A stretch of DNA of 64,000 bases from Acinetobacter sp. S54 (GCF_016624945.1 NZ_JACVUI010000001.1:1-64000); one strand, 5' to 3'; shown: positions 37,987 through 47,252, counted from the stretch's first letter. Numbers and translations are program-made. Notes: generated by a model not told the origin, from the sequence alone.

Positions 37987-40500
37987 ATGGCGACTCTAGT
38001 GCCAATATATCATTTTAAACAGCGCCAGCTCGCCCTGCTGGTATCGCTGGCATTCTACGCAGGTTCATTATGGGCAGATACAGCAGCTACCTCAATTAAT
38101 ATACCCGCCCAATCACTGGATACTGCTTTGCAACAACTGGCACAGCAAAATGGCGTACAGATTTTATTTGTTAGCGATTTGGTCAAAGGTCTGCAAAGCT
38201 CGAAATTACAGGGTCAGTTAACGCTTGAACAAGCATCAGAACGGCTTTTGCAACAGACACATTTGCAGTTAAAGCCTTTGGGAGAAGGGCGATATTCAAT
38301 TGTTAAAATATCATCGGATGATTCACGACCAGTCACCATCATGCCAAAGCTGGTTTCGGGTGCAAAAGGCGAATCTGCGACCAGTTTGCCTCTGATTAGT
38401 TTACAGGCACAGCAAGCGGGTACGACCGATGGTACACAATCCTATACTACGCGAAGTATGAGTACGGCCACTAAAATGAACCTGTCCATGCGGGAAACAC
38501 CACAGGCAGTCACTGTCATTACTAACCAACGCATTCAGGATCAGAACTTGGCGACAGTTAACGATGTAGTGCAAGCTACTCCCGGACTGACTTTCAGGCG
38601 TTTCGGACCAGAGCGAGCTTCCTTTTATGCGCGGGGGATGTATGTAGACAACCTGATGTTCGACGGTCTGCCAGTCAGTCTAGATAGCTCTAATTTATCA
38701 CAAGACTTGCTGGCCACTGACATGGCGATTTACGACCGCGTGGAGATCGTGCGCGGTGCCACTGGACTAGTGCAGGGCGCAGGTAACCCATCGGCTGCCA
38801 TCAATCTGGTACGCAAGCGACCGACTGATGTGCCACAGATATCGGTCGACCTGAGCGCTGGTAGTTGGGATCGCTATCGAGCAGAATTAGATGCCTCTGG
38901 TCCTTTATCGAAGGATGGCAGTCTGCGAGGTCGTACAGTGATCGCTGCTCAGGATTATGAGAGTTATAAGCGTGGTGAAAGCAGCAATGGCCAGACATTC
39001 TACGGAATTTTAGAGAAAGATTTAAATGCATCCACCACACTCACGCTCAGCGCGCTACATCAGGAAAGCCGTTTGCATGGCAATGGCTTTACGGGCCTTC
39101 CAGTAGCGCGAGACGGTAGCGATCTGGGACTGCCTCGGTCTACGTCCTATGCCAATGACTGGGAACATTGGAACAAGACTACCAGCTCAGCTTTTGTGGG
39201 TCTAAACCACCTATTTGACAACAACTGGCGGATGCACCTCTCAGCGTATTACGCGCAGGCCGATGTTGACATGCTGGGTCACTATCTCAGTTATAGCTTT
39301 ACCACGGGTAATTATACTCAGCTAGGTGCACGCAATTCTCATCAGGAAAAGCAAAGCAGCGTAGATCTGTATGCCAATGGCCCCTTTGAGCTGCTAGGCC
39401 GTACTCACGAGTTAGTGCTAGGTGCCAGTTACCGTAACATTGATTTTGACGGCAATAGCCGCCAAGGTGTAGTTCTCAACAGCAACCTCAATCTATACAA
39501 CTTTGACTCGAGCGCCGTTGCAAATCCTAATATTCCTTTACGAGACTGGATGGATGCAAAGATCAGCCAGCAAAGTGTATATGCTACAACACGCCTCAAT
39601 TTGGCTGATCGACTAAAGCTCATATTAGGGGGACGTCTGGATTGGTTCGACTATAACGATACGGTTAATACCTATCCGAACTTTGCCTCAAACACGCCAT
39701 CTGTCAGTGCTCATAACAACTATAGCGTCAGCCACCAGTTAACGAAGTATGCGGGACTAGTCTATGATCTGAACGATCAGCATTCGATCTATGTGAGCTA
39801 TACCGATATCTTTAAGCCTCAAAACTATCTGGATGCGAGCAGCAAGCTATTAGATCCAGTGACGGGCAACAACTACGAAATGGGTATCAAGGGTGAATAT
39901 TTTGATGGTGCACTGAATGCATCGGCAGCCGTGTTCCGAATGGATCAGGAAAATCGTGCCTTCCGTAGCACTGACCAGACTCAATGTGCTGGATATCCAA
40001 CGGTTACCTGTTATTCAGCTGCTGGTGAGGTGCGGAGCGAGGGTGCAGAATTCGAGGTGCAGGGCGCCGTTACCCCTAACTGGCAGGTGGGTGCAGGCTA
40101 CACGGTTGCGATTGCTCGTTACCGAAAGGATGCGACGGCCGCTAACGTGGGAGCAGTTTTTGACACCGATACTCCACGGCACCTGTTCAAGCTGTCGACG
40201 ATGTATCGGTTACCCGGCGAACTTCAGCACTGGCGCGTGGGTGGCTCGGTTTATCGTCAGGGATCAATCTACAATAAGGGCACTGCGAGCGGCGTACCAT
40301 TCTATATCAGCCAAAGTGCTTACACTGTGGCCGATCTGATTTTAGGGTGGCAAGCCACACCGAAGCTAGATCTACGCCTCAATATCAATAATGTTTTCGA
40401 CAAAAAATATTATAATGCTTTGTCTGGCACTGTGGGTTTCCCTAGTAATGTCTATGGCGAACCACGCAATGTAACGCTGTCAGCAAAATATAATTTCTGA
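37987..40500 (+). CDS. TonB-dependent siderophore receptor with N-terminal signalling domain
   Basis: 837 residues. A signal peptide ends near SLWA (about residue 31). A secretin/TonB signalling domain (about 32-108) is the mark of FecA/FpvA/FoxA-type transducing receptors. The plug domain (about 165-285) and a 22-strand barrel ending in SAKYNF follow. It imports an iron chelate across the outer membrane and signals to FecR. The siderophore is unknown. The plug and barrel are markedly more GC-rich than the signalling domain and neighbours. Confidence 0.93.
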   Translation: MATLVPIYHFKQRQLALLVSLAFYAGSLWADTAATSINIPAQSLDTALQQLAQQNGVQILFVSDLVKGLQSSKLQGQLTLEQASERLLQQTHLQLKPLGEGRYSIVKISSDDSRPVTIMPKLVSGAKGESATSLPLISLQAQQAGTTDGTQSYTTRSMSTATKMNLSMRETPQAVTVITNQRIQDQNLATVNDVVQATPGLTFRRFGPERASFYARGMYVDNLMFDGLPVSLDSSNLSQDLLATDMAIYDRVEIVRGATGLVQGAGNPSAAINLVRKRPTDVPQISVDLSAGSWDRYRAELDASGPLSKDGSLRGRTVIAAQDYESYKRGESSNGQTFYGILEKDLNASTTLTLSALHQESRLHGNGFTGLPVARDGSDLGLPRSTSYANDWEHWNKTTSSAFVGLNHLFDNNWRMHLSAYYAQADVDMLGHYLSYSFTTGNYTQLGARNSHQEKQSSVDLYANGPFELLGRTHELVLGASYRNIDFDGNSRQGVVLNSNLNLYNFDSSAVANPNIPLRDWMDAKISQQSVYATTRLNLADRLKLILGGRLDWFDYNDTVNTYPNFASNTPSVSAHNNYSVSHQLTKYAGLVYDLNDQHSIYVSYTDIFKPQNYLDASSKLLDPVTGNNYEMGIKGEYFDGALNASAAVFRMDQENRAFRSTDQTQCAGYPTVTCYSAAGEVRSEGAEFEVQGAVTPNWQVGAGYTVAIARYRKDATAANVGAVFDTDTPRHLFKLSTMYRLPGELQHWRVGGSVYRQGSIYNKGTASGVPFYISQSAYTVADLILGWQATPKLDLRLNINNVFDKKYYNALSGTVGFPSNVYGEPRNVTLSAKYNF

Positions 40501-40633
40501 CTTTAACAACGGTGCTAATACCAGTTTCCAGTCAGATGCCATAACATAAATTAGGCAGCGGGATCAGTTTTATGATAATGCCGACGCACCATATTATTGG
40601 CTTAATAGTGCGGTATAGATTTTAGTTGGTTTA

Positions 40634-40664
40634 TAAAGAAGGCTGCATGATGCAGCCTTCTTTA
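40634..40664. terminator. Bidirectional terminator between the receptor and alcohol dehydrogenase genes
   Basis: AAGAAGGCTGCA and TGCAGCCTTCTT with a three-base loop, and T-rich sequence after both arms. Confidence 0.8.
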
Positions 40665-40679
40665 TTTCATAACAAAGGC

Positions 40680-41705
40680 TTAAAAATCGGCCTGTAATAC
40701 AATCCGATAACGAGCCTGACCTGAATGTAAACGCTCTATCGCATCATTGAGTTTTGACATTGGATAAAGCTCAATTTGTGGTGCAATATTTTTACGTGCA
40801 GCGAATTGTAGTAACTGACGCAAAGCTGCTGGTGAACCCGTTGGTGAGCCTGTAATTGATTTTGCACCGCCAATTAACGCACCGACAGGCACAGGAACTG
40901 GCTCTAACACCAAACCCAGAAAATGGAATGTGCCATTTGGAGCTAATGTATTTAAATAAGCATTCCAGTTGAGTGTCACATTCACGGTACTTAGTAATAA
41001 ATCAAACTTCCCGCGTTGAGCTTTAAGGGCGGCATCATCACGGCTATTCACCACATGATCTGCACCCATCGCTTTGAGCTCTTCGGTCTTATCTGGATTT
41101 GAAGTAAATGCGGTAATTTCACAGCCCCATGCTTTAAGCAGTTTAATCGCCATATGACCTAAGCCACCAATCCCAATCACTGCCACATGGTGAATCGCTT
41201 GAATCTGATGTTTTAGAATGGGATCAAATACCGTAATCCCACCGCAAAGCAATGGGCCTGCACTGGTGGGGTCCAGATCCTCGGGCAAAGGAATGACCCA
41301 TTGCCAGCCAGCACGAACTTTATCAGCGAATCCACCTGCGTGACCGACGATCGTTGCGGTATGTTCCCCCGTACATAAGACTTGATGTCCGCTTATACAT
41401 TGGTCACACGACTGACAACTTTCTGCCGTCCAGCCAATACCAACACGTTGTCCGACTTTTAAGCCTTTGGCCTCACCACCGAGTTGAGTGATCGTACCAA
41501 TAACTTCATGTCCAGCTACTACTGGATAAACGGAAGAATGCCAATCGTTATTGATGACTGAAATATCAGAGTGGCACAGGCCACAATACTCAACTTTGAC
41601 TTCTACCTGATGAGGTTGTAATTCACCAGCATCAAAAGAAAAGGGGACTAAGGCTTCGCCTGCCTGCATTGCCGCGTAGGCATGAATCGTATTGCTGTTC
41701 ATCAT
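40680..41705 (-). CDS. Zinc-dependent NAD(P)H alcohol/aldehyde dehydrogenase, Ahr/YahK-like
   Basis: 341 residues. Catalytic zinc ligands are seen at Cys44-His45 and His66-Glu67; structural zinc cysteines are at 97, 100, 103 and 111. The Rossmann loop is GIGGLGHMA. It interconverts alcohols and aldehydes, and close relatives reduce long-chain or aromatic aldehydes. It lies 21 bases downstream of the tag stop on the same strand, so the two may share a transcript. The substrate is open. Confidence 0.87.
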   Translation of the reverse strand: MMNSNTIHAYAAMQAGEALVPFSFDAGELQPHQVEVKVEYCGLCHSDISVINNDWHSSVYPVVAGHEVIGTITQLGGEAKGLKVGQRVGIGWTAESCQSCDQCISGHQVLCTGEHTATIVGHAGGFADKVRAGWQWVIPLPEDLDPTSAGPLLCGGITVFDPILKHQIQAIHHVAVIGIGGLGHMAIKLLKAWGCEITAFTSNPDKTEELKAMGADHVVNSRDDAALKAQRGKFDLLLSTVNVTLNWNAYLNTLAPNGTFHFLGLVLEPVPVPVGALIGGAKSITGSPTGSPAALRQLLQFAARKNIAPQIELYPMSKLNDAIERLHSGQARYRIVLQADF

Positions 41706-41726
41706 TATGTCCTTGTATATTAAATT

Positions 41727-42284
41727 TTATGAGCGAAAGGAACAGTGATTTTCGTGGTCATTGACCATGCCTACTGCCTGCATAAATGCGTAACAGGTGG
41801 TTGGCCCCACAAATTTAAAACCTTGTTTCTTTAAACGTTTAGACAGTTGTAGACTTTGTTCAGTTTGGGCGGGTGCCTGACGATAATCTGTAACATCATT
41901 GATTATGGGATGTTGTTTTACCGTTTCCCAAAGCCATTCGGTCATATTGTATCCTTGACTTTTGAGTGCCTGCCATGCAGTGGCATTGTCACGAATGGCC
42001 TTAAGTTTACCAAGATGACGAATTAAACCTGTATCACTTAGTTTATGCTCAAGTTGCTCATCTGTGAGTTGGGCTATGTCTTCAATAGAATATTGAAAAA
42101 AATGCTGTCGGTAAGCTTCGCGTTTTTTGAGTACTGTAATCCATGAAAGTCCAGCTTGTTGTCCTTCAAGGCACAGCATTTCAAATAATCTGCTTTCTTC
42201 AAATTCTGGTTTTCCCCATTCTTCATCATGATAAGACATGTAAAGTGGATCACTTGAACACCAACCACAACGTTGCACAGTCAT
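41727..42284 (-). CDS. tag: DNA-3-methyladenine glycosylase I
   Basis: 185 residues. The four zinc ligands of Tag are present as Cys6, His19, His177 and Cys181, matching Cys4, His17, His175 and Cys179 of the E. coli enzyme. The binding-pocket region (LEGQQAGLSWITVL) is intact. It removes 3-methyladenine from DNA. mutY, another base-excision glycosylase gene, is 870 bases upstream on the same strand. Confidence 0.94.
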   Translation of the reverse strand: MTVQRCGWCSSDPLYMSYHDEEWGKPEFEESRLFEMLCLEGQQAGLSWITVLKKREAYRQHFFQYSIEDIAQLTDEQLEHKLSDTGLIRHLGKLKAIRDNATAWQALKSQGYNMTEWLWETVKQHPIINDVTDYRQAPAQTEQSLQLSKRLKKQGFKFVGPTTCYAFMQAVGMVNDHENHCSFRS

Positions 42285-42322
42285 GCGCGGTTCCTTATTT
42301 TTAGCGATAATTTAAGTTATTG

Positions 42323-42568
42323 TTATAAAGTAAAAGGCATCCATTGATCTGAAGATGTATCCCAATAATACAACTCTGCCTGAGCTAAATCTTCAAATTT
42401 AAGCCAAAAATCTTGACCAGATTTATCTGCGTAACCGGTGCTAATGAGCAGGGCATCCTCAGAGACTTCCATGATCCAGCCTTGATAGCTTTTCTGATTC
42501 AAATAGATTTTTTGTTGATTACCAGATTCGGCAAATTCAACTATTCGATTGATCAGAGCTTCAGACAT
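42323..42568 (-). CDS. Small protein of unknown function
   Basis: 81 residues, acidic and aromatic (ends YYWDTSSDQWMPFTL), with no signal peptide. The central part looks like a small beta-barrel (SYQGWIMEVSEDALLIST). It is placed 10 bases after the M23 gene stop and 38 before tag, on the same strand, so it is probably cotranscribed. No family was recognised. Confidence 0.7.
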   Translation of the reverse strand: MSEALINRIVEFAESGNQQKIYLNQKSYQGWIMEVSEDALLISTGYADKSGQDFWLKFEDLAQAELYYWDTSSDQWMPFTL

Positions 42569-42578
42569 AATTTATTTC

Positions 42579-43115
42579 CTAACGTAAATATGGATAAGGG
42601 TTGATTGCACCGCGCCCTTTTCCAGACAGATAAATACCATAATGTAAATGTGGTGCAGTAGATCGTGCATTTCCCGTATTGCCGACATAGCCAATGAGAT
42701 CACCTTTTTTGACATAGTCTCCAATGGCAAGACCGCGTTTATGTCCATCCAGATGAGCATAATAATGCCATGAACCCGATGGTCCCAAAATCCAGATAAC
42801 TTTGCCACCCAAATTATTATTGCGTAAATCGGCAATTAATCCATCTGTTGCACTGTACACTTTTGTTCCACGTGGAGCCATAATGTCGATCCCTTCATGA
42901 CGTCGACCCTGACTACGCGCTGCGCCCCATGTATCCGTCAGTTCAGTACGTTTTATTCCTTTGACTGGAATAGGTAAGCGTGTATCCAGTCTTTGTATCT
43001 GTAATTGACTCACGCGATTGGCGGATAACGGCTGAGATTTTTTGGGCGCTGTGGTACAGGCTGCCAGTAAGCTTAAAACAAAACCGAGAATGAAATAGGG
43101 GAGATGGCGAGGCAC
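42579..43115 (-). CDS. M23-family peptidase lipoprotein (LytM/EnvC-like)
   Basis: 178 residues. A lipoprotein signal ends in LLAAC (Cys19). The C-terminal LytM domain has the zinc-site pattern HEGIDI near residue 73 and HLHYGI near residue 161, the His-x-x-x-Asp and His-x-His motifs of M23 metallopeptidases. It probably cleaves, or directs cleavage of, peptidoglycan cross-bridges in the periplasm. A parS-like site lies inside the reading frame. Confidence 0.85.
   Translation of the reverse strand: MPRHLPYFILGFVLSLLAACTTAPKKSQPLSANRVSQLQIQRLDTRLPIPVKGIKRTELTDTWGAARSQGRRHEGIDIMAPRGTKVYSATDGLIADLRNNNLGGKVIWILGPSGSWHYYAHLDGHKRGLAIGDYVKKGDLIGYVGNTGNARSTAPHLHYGIYLSGKGRGAINPYPYLR
42864..42879. promoter_or_regulatory. 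parS: parS-like centromere site 2
   Basis: TGTTCCACGTGGAGCC matches TGTTCCACGTGGAACA at 14 of 16 bases. It lies inside the M23 gene. Only 394 bases separate it from site 3. Confidence 0.6.
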
Positions 43116-43154
43116 AGGCTCTCCGTTATTTTTATGATCACGATCTGCACTATG

Positions 43155-44189
43155 TCATGAATTGATAGCTGAGATCAATTTTTTCATAGCCGTGGGAATT
43201 CCTCGGGCAGTTGCTTGCTCAGGGCTTAACCAACAGCCTTTTAACTCGGTAAGGAGATGTTCTTGCTGTTCTGGTTCCACGTGAAACATTTGTATGTTCA
43301 GTAACCATGTAAAATGGGAAAAACTATGCGAAATCTGCGTCTGGCAAGAAAGAGGAGTAAGGTCAAATTGTGAGCGCCATTGTGATAATTGGTTTTTATC
43401 TTCAATAATCGGTAAACACCATAATCCACCCCATAAGCCATGTGAATCACGCTGTTGCCAAAACCATTGTTTATTTGACTGGATCAAAATAACATCCGCA
43501 GTTTTAACAGGAACCGTTTTTTTAGGCTTTTTAAAAGGCAATTCATTTTCCAGACCTTGTTGATGTGCTTTACAGCGTTGCTGCATAGGGCAATAAAGAC
43601 ACAACGGTTTTTTTGGTGTGCAGATAGTCGCACCCAGATCCATAATTGCCTGCGTGTAATCATGATTGCGTTCAACGGGACAAAGTTGCTCGGCTATTTG
43701 CCATAATGCGCGTTCATGTACGGGTTTGGACAAATCATCTTCTATTGCAAAAAAACGTGCTAATACACGTTTAACATTTCCATCCAGAATCACGCCGTAT
43801 TGACGCAACCCCAGTGACATCAGTGCTCCACCAGTTGAGCGGCCAATACCAGGTAAAGCCATCCATTGTTCAAGGTTCTGGGGAAATTCGCCATTTTGAT
43901 GGACTTGTATCGCAGCTTTATGCAAATTACGTGCGCGTGCGTAATAGCCAAGCCCAGCCCAATAAGGAGCAACGTCTTCCCATGTCGCCGTACCTAATTC
44001 ATCCACTGTGGGAAAGCGTGCAATAAAACGATCAAAATATTGCAGTACGGTTTTCACTTGCGTCTGCTGTAGCATAATTTCAGAAACCCAAACTTTGTAG
44101 GGATCATCGGCAATTTGCCAAGGTAAGTCATGACGACCGTGATGATCGAACCAGTTTAGTAGGGCATCGGCAAAAGAAAAATCAGACAT
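43155..44189 (-). CDS. mutY: A/G-specific adenine DNA glycosylase
   Basis: 344 residues from the ATG at 44189. Glu37 and Asp136 are the catalytic acids in conserved context (SEIMLQQTQV; LDGNVKRVLAR). The iron-sulphur ligands are Cys190, 197, 200 and 206 (C-x6-C-x2-C-x5-C). The C-terminal NUDIX-like domain recognises 8-oxoguanine. It removes A mispaired with 8-oxoG. The longer frame to 44228 has no support. A parS-like site sits in the 3' part of the gene. Confidence 0.96.
   Translation of the reverse strand: MSDFSFADALLNWFDHHGRHDLPWQIADDPYKVWVSEIMLQQTQVKTVLQYFDRFIARFPTVDELGTATWEDVAPYWAGLGYYARARNLHKAAIQVHQNGEFPQNLEQWMALPGIGRSTGGALMSLGLRQYGVILDGNVKRVLARFFAIEDDLSKPVHERALWQIAEQLCPVERNHDYTQAIMDLGATICTPKKPLCLYCPMQQRCKAHQQGLENELPFKKPKKTVPVKTADVILIQSNKQWFWQQRDSHGLWGGLWCLPIIEDKNQLSQWRSQFDLTPLSCQTQISHSFSHFTWLLNIQMFHVEPEQQEHLLTELKGCWLSPEQATARGIPTAMKKLISAINS
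43273..43288. promoter_or_regulatory. parS: parS-like centromere site 3
   Basis: GGTTCCACGTGAAACA fits the general parS consensus TGTTNCACGTGAAACA at all but the first base. It lies inside mutY. Confidence 0.65.
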
Positions 44190-44263
44190 GAAAACAAAGA
44201 GCAAAGACCGGAACAGCAGTATAACCAAATTGACCTGAGTAAGTCATATCGGCTTATTTTTAG

Positions 44264-44296
44264 GATAAAAAAAAGATGATTCATAGATCATCTTTT
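44264..44296 (-). terminator. Terminator of the HIT gene
   Basis: AAAAGATGAT and ATCATCTTTT around six bases; on the minus strand the stem is followed by a T run. It lies between the HIT stop and the mutY start. Confidence 0.75.
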
Positions 44297-44311
44297 CGAT
44301 TAAATCAGGCG

Positions 44312-44674
44312 CTAACCCTGAACAATGCCCCAGCGATTGTCCAATTTAAGTTCCTGTCCCTTATAGCGGGGAATAATATGAATATGCAGATGTTCAGCAC
44401 TTTTACCAAACACTTCACCATCATTAAAAGCGATATGAAAACCATCGGGTTGATGACGTAGATCAAGTTCATTACGCGCCAATTCGATTAAAGAAATCAG
44501 GCTTTTTCTTTCTTTATCTGTCACATCAAAAAAAGAGCTAACATGACGCAAAGGAATAATCACCGAATGTCCTTTAGAAAGAGGATGAGATTCGGGCAGG
44601 ATGGCGCCAAATTCATTTTGATGGATGACATCATATTCATCAAATTCGCAATAAGGGCAATGTTTTTCAGTCAT
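44312..44674 (-). CDS. HIT family hydrolase
   Basis: 120 residues. The histidine triad HLHIH is at about 95-99 with the flanking IIPRY; CPYC at 6-9 may bind zinc. These cleave nucleotide phosphoramidates or related dinucleotides. A compact single-domain protein with its own terminator. Confidence 0.88.
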   Translation of the reverse strand: MTEKHCPYCEFDEYDVIHQNEFGAILPESHPLSKGHSVIIPLRHVSSFFDVTDKERKSLISLIELARNELDLRHQPDGFHIAFNDGEVFGKSAEHLHIHIIPRYKGQELKLDNRWGIVQG

Positions 44675-44738
44675 GATTCATCCTCTTTTTCTCATCTTGA
44701 TATATGTACACGAATATGGCACTTATGTGCAGCAGATT

Positions 44739-45473
44739 TTATAAGGTTCTTTCAAGCAGGCCATACATGGCATTTAGACTTTGCTGTTCTGCTTGTGGAT
44801 TGTAACCTAAATCGATGCCATTAGTTTGAGCACGTTCATCAGCTAAAGGATTACTAAAGCCATGTTTGGCATTTTCTAAAATAATCACTTCATAATTAAC
44901 ATTCGCATGATCCATCTCAGCTTTAAATTTAGCAACATCATTCAGGGTAACCAGGCTGTCCTGTTCACCATGCAAGACTAAAATTTCAGCTTGAATTTTG
45001 CCTTCTTCGGCGGGGGCTTTAGGTGTTAATGTTCCATGAAATGAAGCAACGGCTTTTAAATTTTCGCCAGAACGCGCCAAATCTAACACCACTTTGCCGC
45101 CATAGCAGAAACCAATAGCAGCCAGTTGTTCGGCATTGACTTCTGGCTGCGCAGCTAAAGTTTGTAGACCTGCAGAGGCACGGGTAATGATAGTATCTGG
45201 ATCTTGAAAAGTTTGAGTCATCCATTCATTGGCCTGTGAAGCAGTGTTGGTCACTTTTTTGTCACCATACATATCGATGGCTAACGCTGCGTAACCATGT
45301 TCAGCCAATTCACGTGCGCGCTGTTCAGTGTATTCGGTTCTTCCCCACCATTCAGGTGCAACAATTACCCCCGCCACAGGTGTTTCACTTGCAGGTGCAG
45401 CAAAATAGCCAATCAGGCTTGAACCATCTTTTGCGGTATAGTGAATTTCACGTGTTTTGATGGTAGATGTCAT
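44739..45473 (-). CDS. Dienelactone hydrolase family protein
   Basis: 244 residues, an alpha/beta hydrolase with the cysteine nucleophile typical of dienelactone hydrolases: Cys123 in GFCYGG, with Asp172 (GEQDS) and His204 (AKHGF). Glu41 lies near the N-terminus as in the family. The natural substrate is unknown; no chloroaromatic pathway genes are nearby. It lies upstream of the HIT gene on the same strand, 64 bases apart. Confidence 0.88.
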   Translation of the reverse strand: MTSTIKTREIHYTAKDGSSLIGYFAAPASETPVAGVIVAPEWWGRTEYTEQRARELAEHGYAALAIDMYGDKKVTNTASQANEWMTQTFQDPDTIITRASAGLQTLAAQPEVNAEQLAAIGFCYGGKVVLDLARSGENLKAVASFHGTLTPKAPAEEGKIQAEILVLHGEQDSLVTLNDVAKFKAEMDHANVNYEVIILENAKHGFSNPLADERAQTNGIDLGYNPQAEQQSLNAMYGLLERTL

Positions 45474-45627
45474 ACCTTAAATCCTGATATCAAACTGAAA
45501 TTGAAAATGATTAAATCATAAAAACCGTGGTGATATGCATATTCAATGTAATCAATTTAGTCATAAATGTGAGAATTTATGTAGGGATGCATAATCTCTA
45601 TGCAGTAACCCTAAAATACCCGAAACA

Positions 45628-45661
45628 AAACCCCGTTTAAATCTGAATTTAAACGGGGTTT
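45628..45661 (-). terminator. Strong terminator after the DUF1328 gene
   Basis: A perfect 15-bp stem, AAACCCCGTTTAAAT with ATTTAAACGGGGTTT, around CTGA; lies between the DUF1328 and dienelactone hydrolase genes. Confidence 0.75.
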
Positions 45662-45734
45662 GTTAATCATTTTACAAGGATTTTTGATCCTTTTTTAAAT
45701 AGAGCTTAAACTAAATGATTGATGTCGATGGAGC

Positions 45735-45893
45735 CTAAGCTCGACCTCGTGAAATAAAGCCAATAATGGCTAAAATCACGGCAACCACCAATAAAATCAC
45801 TGCAAAGTCTTTGGATAAGCCTGCAACTCCACCAAAACCTAACAAGCTTGCAATCAATGCAATCACAGCAAAGATAATCGCCCAGCGAAACAT
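45735..45893 (-). CDS. DUF1328 small membrane protein (YtjA-like), 52 residues
   Basis: Translation begins [20 protein letters not shown] and ends ISRGRA. It has two hydrophobic helices separated by [11 protein letters not shown], the standard pattern of DUF1328/YtjA proteins. TAAGGAGAT precedes the ATG. Members are often stress-induced, but their role is not known. It lies between a strong terminator and the YcgN gene in a divergent position. Confidence 0.85.
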   Translation of the reverse strand: MFRWAIIFAVIALIASLLGFGGVAGLSKDFAVILLVVAVILAIIGFISRGRA

Positions 45894-46080
45894 AGTTCTA
45901 ATCTCCTTATATTTATCGTTCTTTAAATATAGAACCTAAGACTAAAAAGCTATGTGTTGTTTATGTGTGCAATCTGTATATTGTCTTTAATATTCAATTA
46001 ATTGTGTTACAAAAACTATGTAAAGAATGCACATTAGAAACAGTGTTATAATGTGTATTCGCTGTTGGGGCACCTGCTTT

Positions 46081-46533
46081 ATGAACACTGAAACCCGTCC
46101 ATTTTTCTGGAAACATTATTCGCTTGAACAACTCAATCAGGCAGAGTGGGAAGCGTTGTGTGATGGTTGTGGATTATGTTGTCTGATTAAACTTGAAGAC
46201 GAAGACAGTGCAGAAATTGCCTATACTAAAGTGGCGTGTAAATTATTAGACTGTCAAACGGCACGTTGTTCAGATTACTCCAATCGGCATCAGTTCGTTC
46301 CAGACTGTATTCAACTTACGCCCGAAAAATTACAAACGATTCGCTGGTTACCTTCAAGTTGTGCCTATCGACGTTTAAATGAAGGAAAAAATTTACCGTC
46401 ATGGCATTATTTAAATACTGGGTCACGTCAAAGTGCTATCAAAGCACGTAAATCGGCAGCAGGGCGCTGTATTTCAGAAGTGGACGTTTCAGAGGACGAT
46501 ATTGAAGATTATATCGTCCGTTGGATTCGATAA
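46081..46533 (+). CDS. YcgN family cysteine-cluster protein (UPF0260)
   Basis: 150 residues from the ATG at 46081. The cysteine pattern CDGCGLCC near residue 30, the set ACKLLDCQTARC, and later single cysteines fit the YkgJ/YcgN Fe-S or zinc-cluster proteins. Function is unknown. An upstream frame to 46027 would add 18 unlikely residues. Confidence 0.87.
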   Translation: MNTETRPFFWKHYSLEQLNQAEWEALCDGCGLCCLIKLEDEDSAEIAYTKVACKLLDCQTARCSDYSNRHQFVPDCIQLTPEKLQTIRWLPSSCAYRRLNEGKNLPSWHYLNTGSRQSAIKARKSAAGRCISEVDVSEDDIEDYIVRWIR

Positions 46534-46545
46534 AAAAAAGCAAAT

Positions 46546-47187
46546 TTAATGCGAATGAGACAATTGATTTTGTTGTTGAGCACGTCGTTCCCGCTGTGAC
46601 TGTTTAATAATGCTCCAGCCTGCACTCAAGCCTAAACCTGCCATCAATAAAGCCACAATCAAGTCAGGTAATACACTTTGGGTTCCAAAGACCCCGAGCG
46701 CAGCTATCATCACCGCAATATTACCGATCGCATCATTTCGGCTGCATAACCAGACTGATTGCATATTGGCATCGCCGTCACGAAAAGCAAATAGCACCAC
46801 CGCACTGATGATATTGGCGAGTAAAGCCATAACGCCAATAACGCCCATAGTGATTGCTTCAGGTGGAACACTGTGCAGATATGACCAGATTACTTTCCCT
46901 AAAATAATCAGCGCGAATAAACTCATAGTGAACCCTTTAAATAGAGCTACAGTTGCACGCCAATAGAGGCTCAAACCCAATGCCAGCAATGAAATAAGAT
47001 AATTAATCGAGTCCCCAAAAAAATCCAGTGCATCTGCCCAGAGTGAAGCAGAGCCCGCCTGCATTCCTCCAAATATTTCAATGAGGAACATACCTAGATT
47101 TAAAATCAGTGCAATCCACAGTGCAATTTTAAACGTATTGCTTTTGACTTTAGGGATATCTTCATGATCACAGTTACAGCACGCCAT
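46546..47187 (-). CDS. CDF family metal cation efflux protein
   Basis: 213 residues from the ATG at 47187 (AAGGAA eight bases upstream). It has a Cys-rich N-terminus (ACCNCDHED), six membrane helices with the metal-site motif DALDFFGDS in helix two, and a C-terminus ending in HSH. It is short of the usual C-terminal cytoplasmic domain of CzcD-type exporters. It probably exports Zn2+, Cd2+ or a similar ion. It is divergent from a MerR-type regulator and preceded by a MerR promoter. Confidence 0.87.
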   Translation of the reverse strand: MACCNCDHEDIPKVKSNTFKIALWIALILNLGMFLIEIFGGMQAGSASLWADALDFFGDSINYLISLLALGLSLYWRATVALFKGFTMSLFALIILGKVIWSYLHSVPPEAITMGVIGVMALLANIISAVVLFAFRDGDANMQSVWLCSRNDAIGNIAVMIAALGVFGTQSVLPDLIVALLMAGLGLSAGWSIIKQSQRERRAQQQNQLSHSH

Positions 47188-47216
47188 TTGCAATTTCCTT
47201 CACTTTGGATAAGCTC

Positions 47217-47247
47217 ATTAGAAAGTCTGGAGTCACTCTAGGGTCAA
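47217..47247 (-). promoter_or_regulatory. MerR-type promoter-operator of the metal exporter
   Basis: On the minus strand TTGACC and TCTAAT are 19 bases apart, the overlong spacer that MerR activators twist into shape. The spacer is part of an imperfect dyad (ACCCTAGAGT, ACTCCAGACT). It points to the CDF gene and lies just upstream of the regulator start. Confidence 0.8.
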
Positions 47248-47252
47248 GTCTT

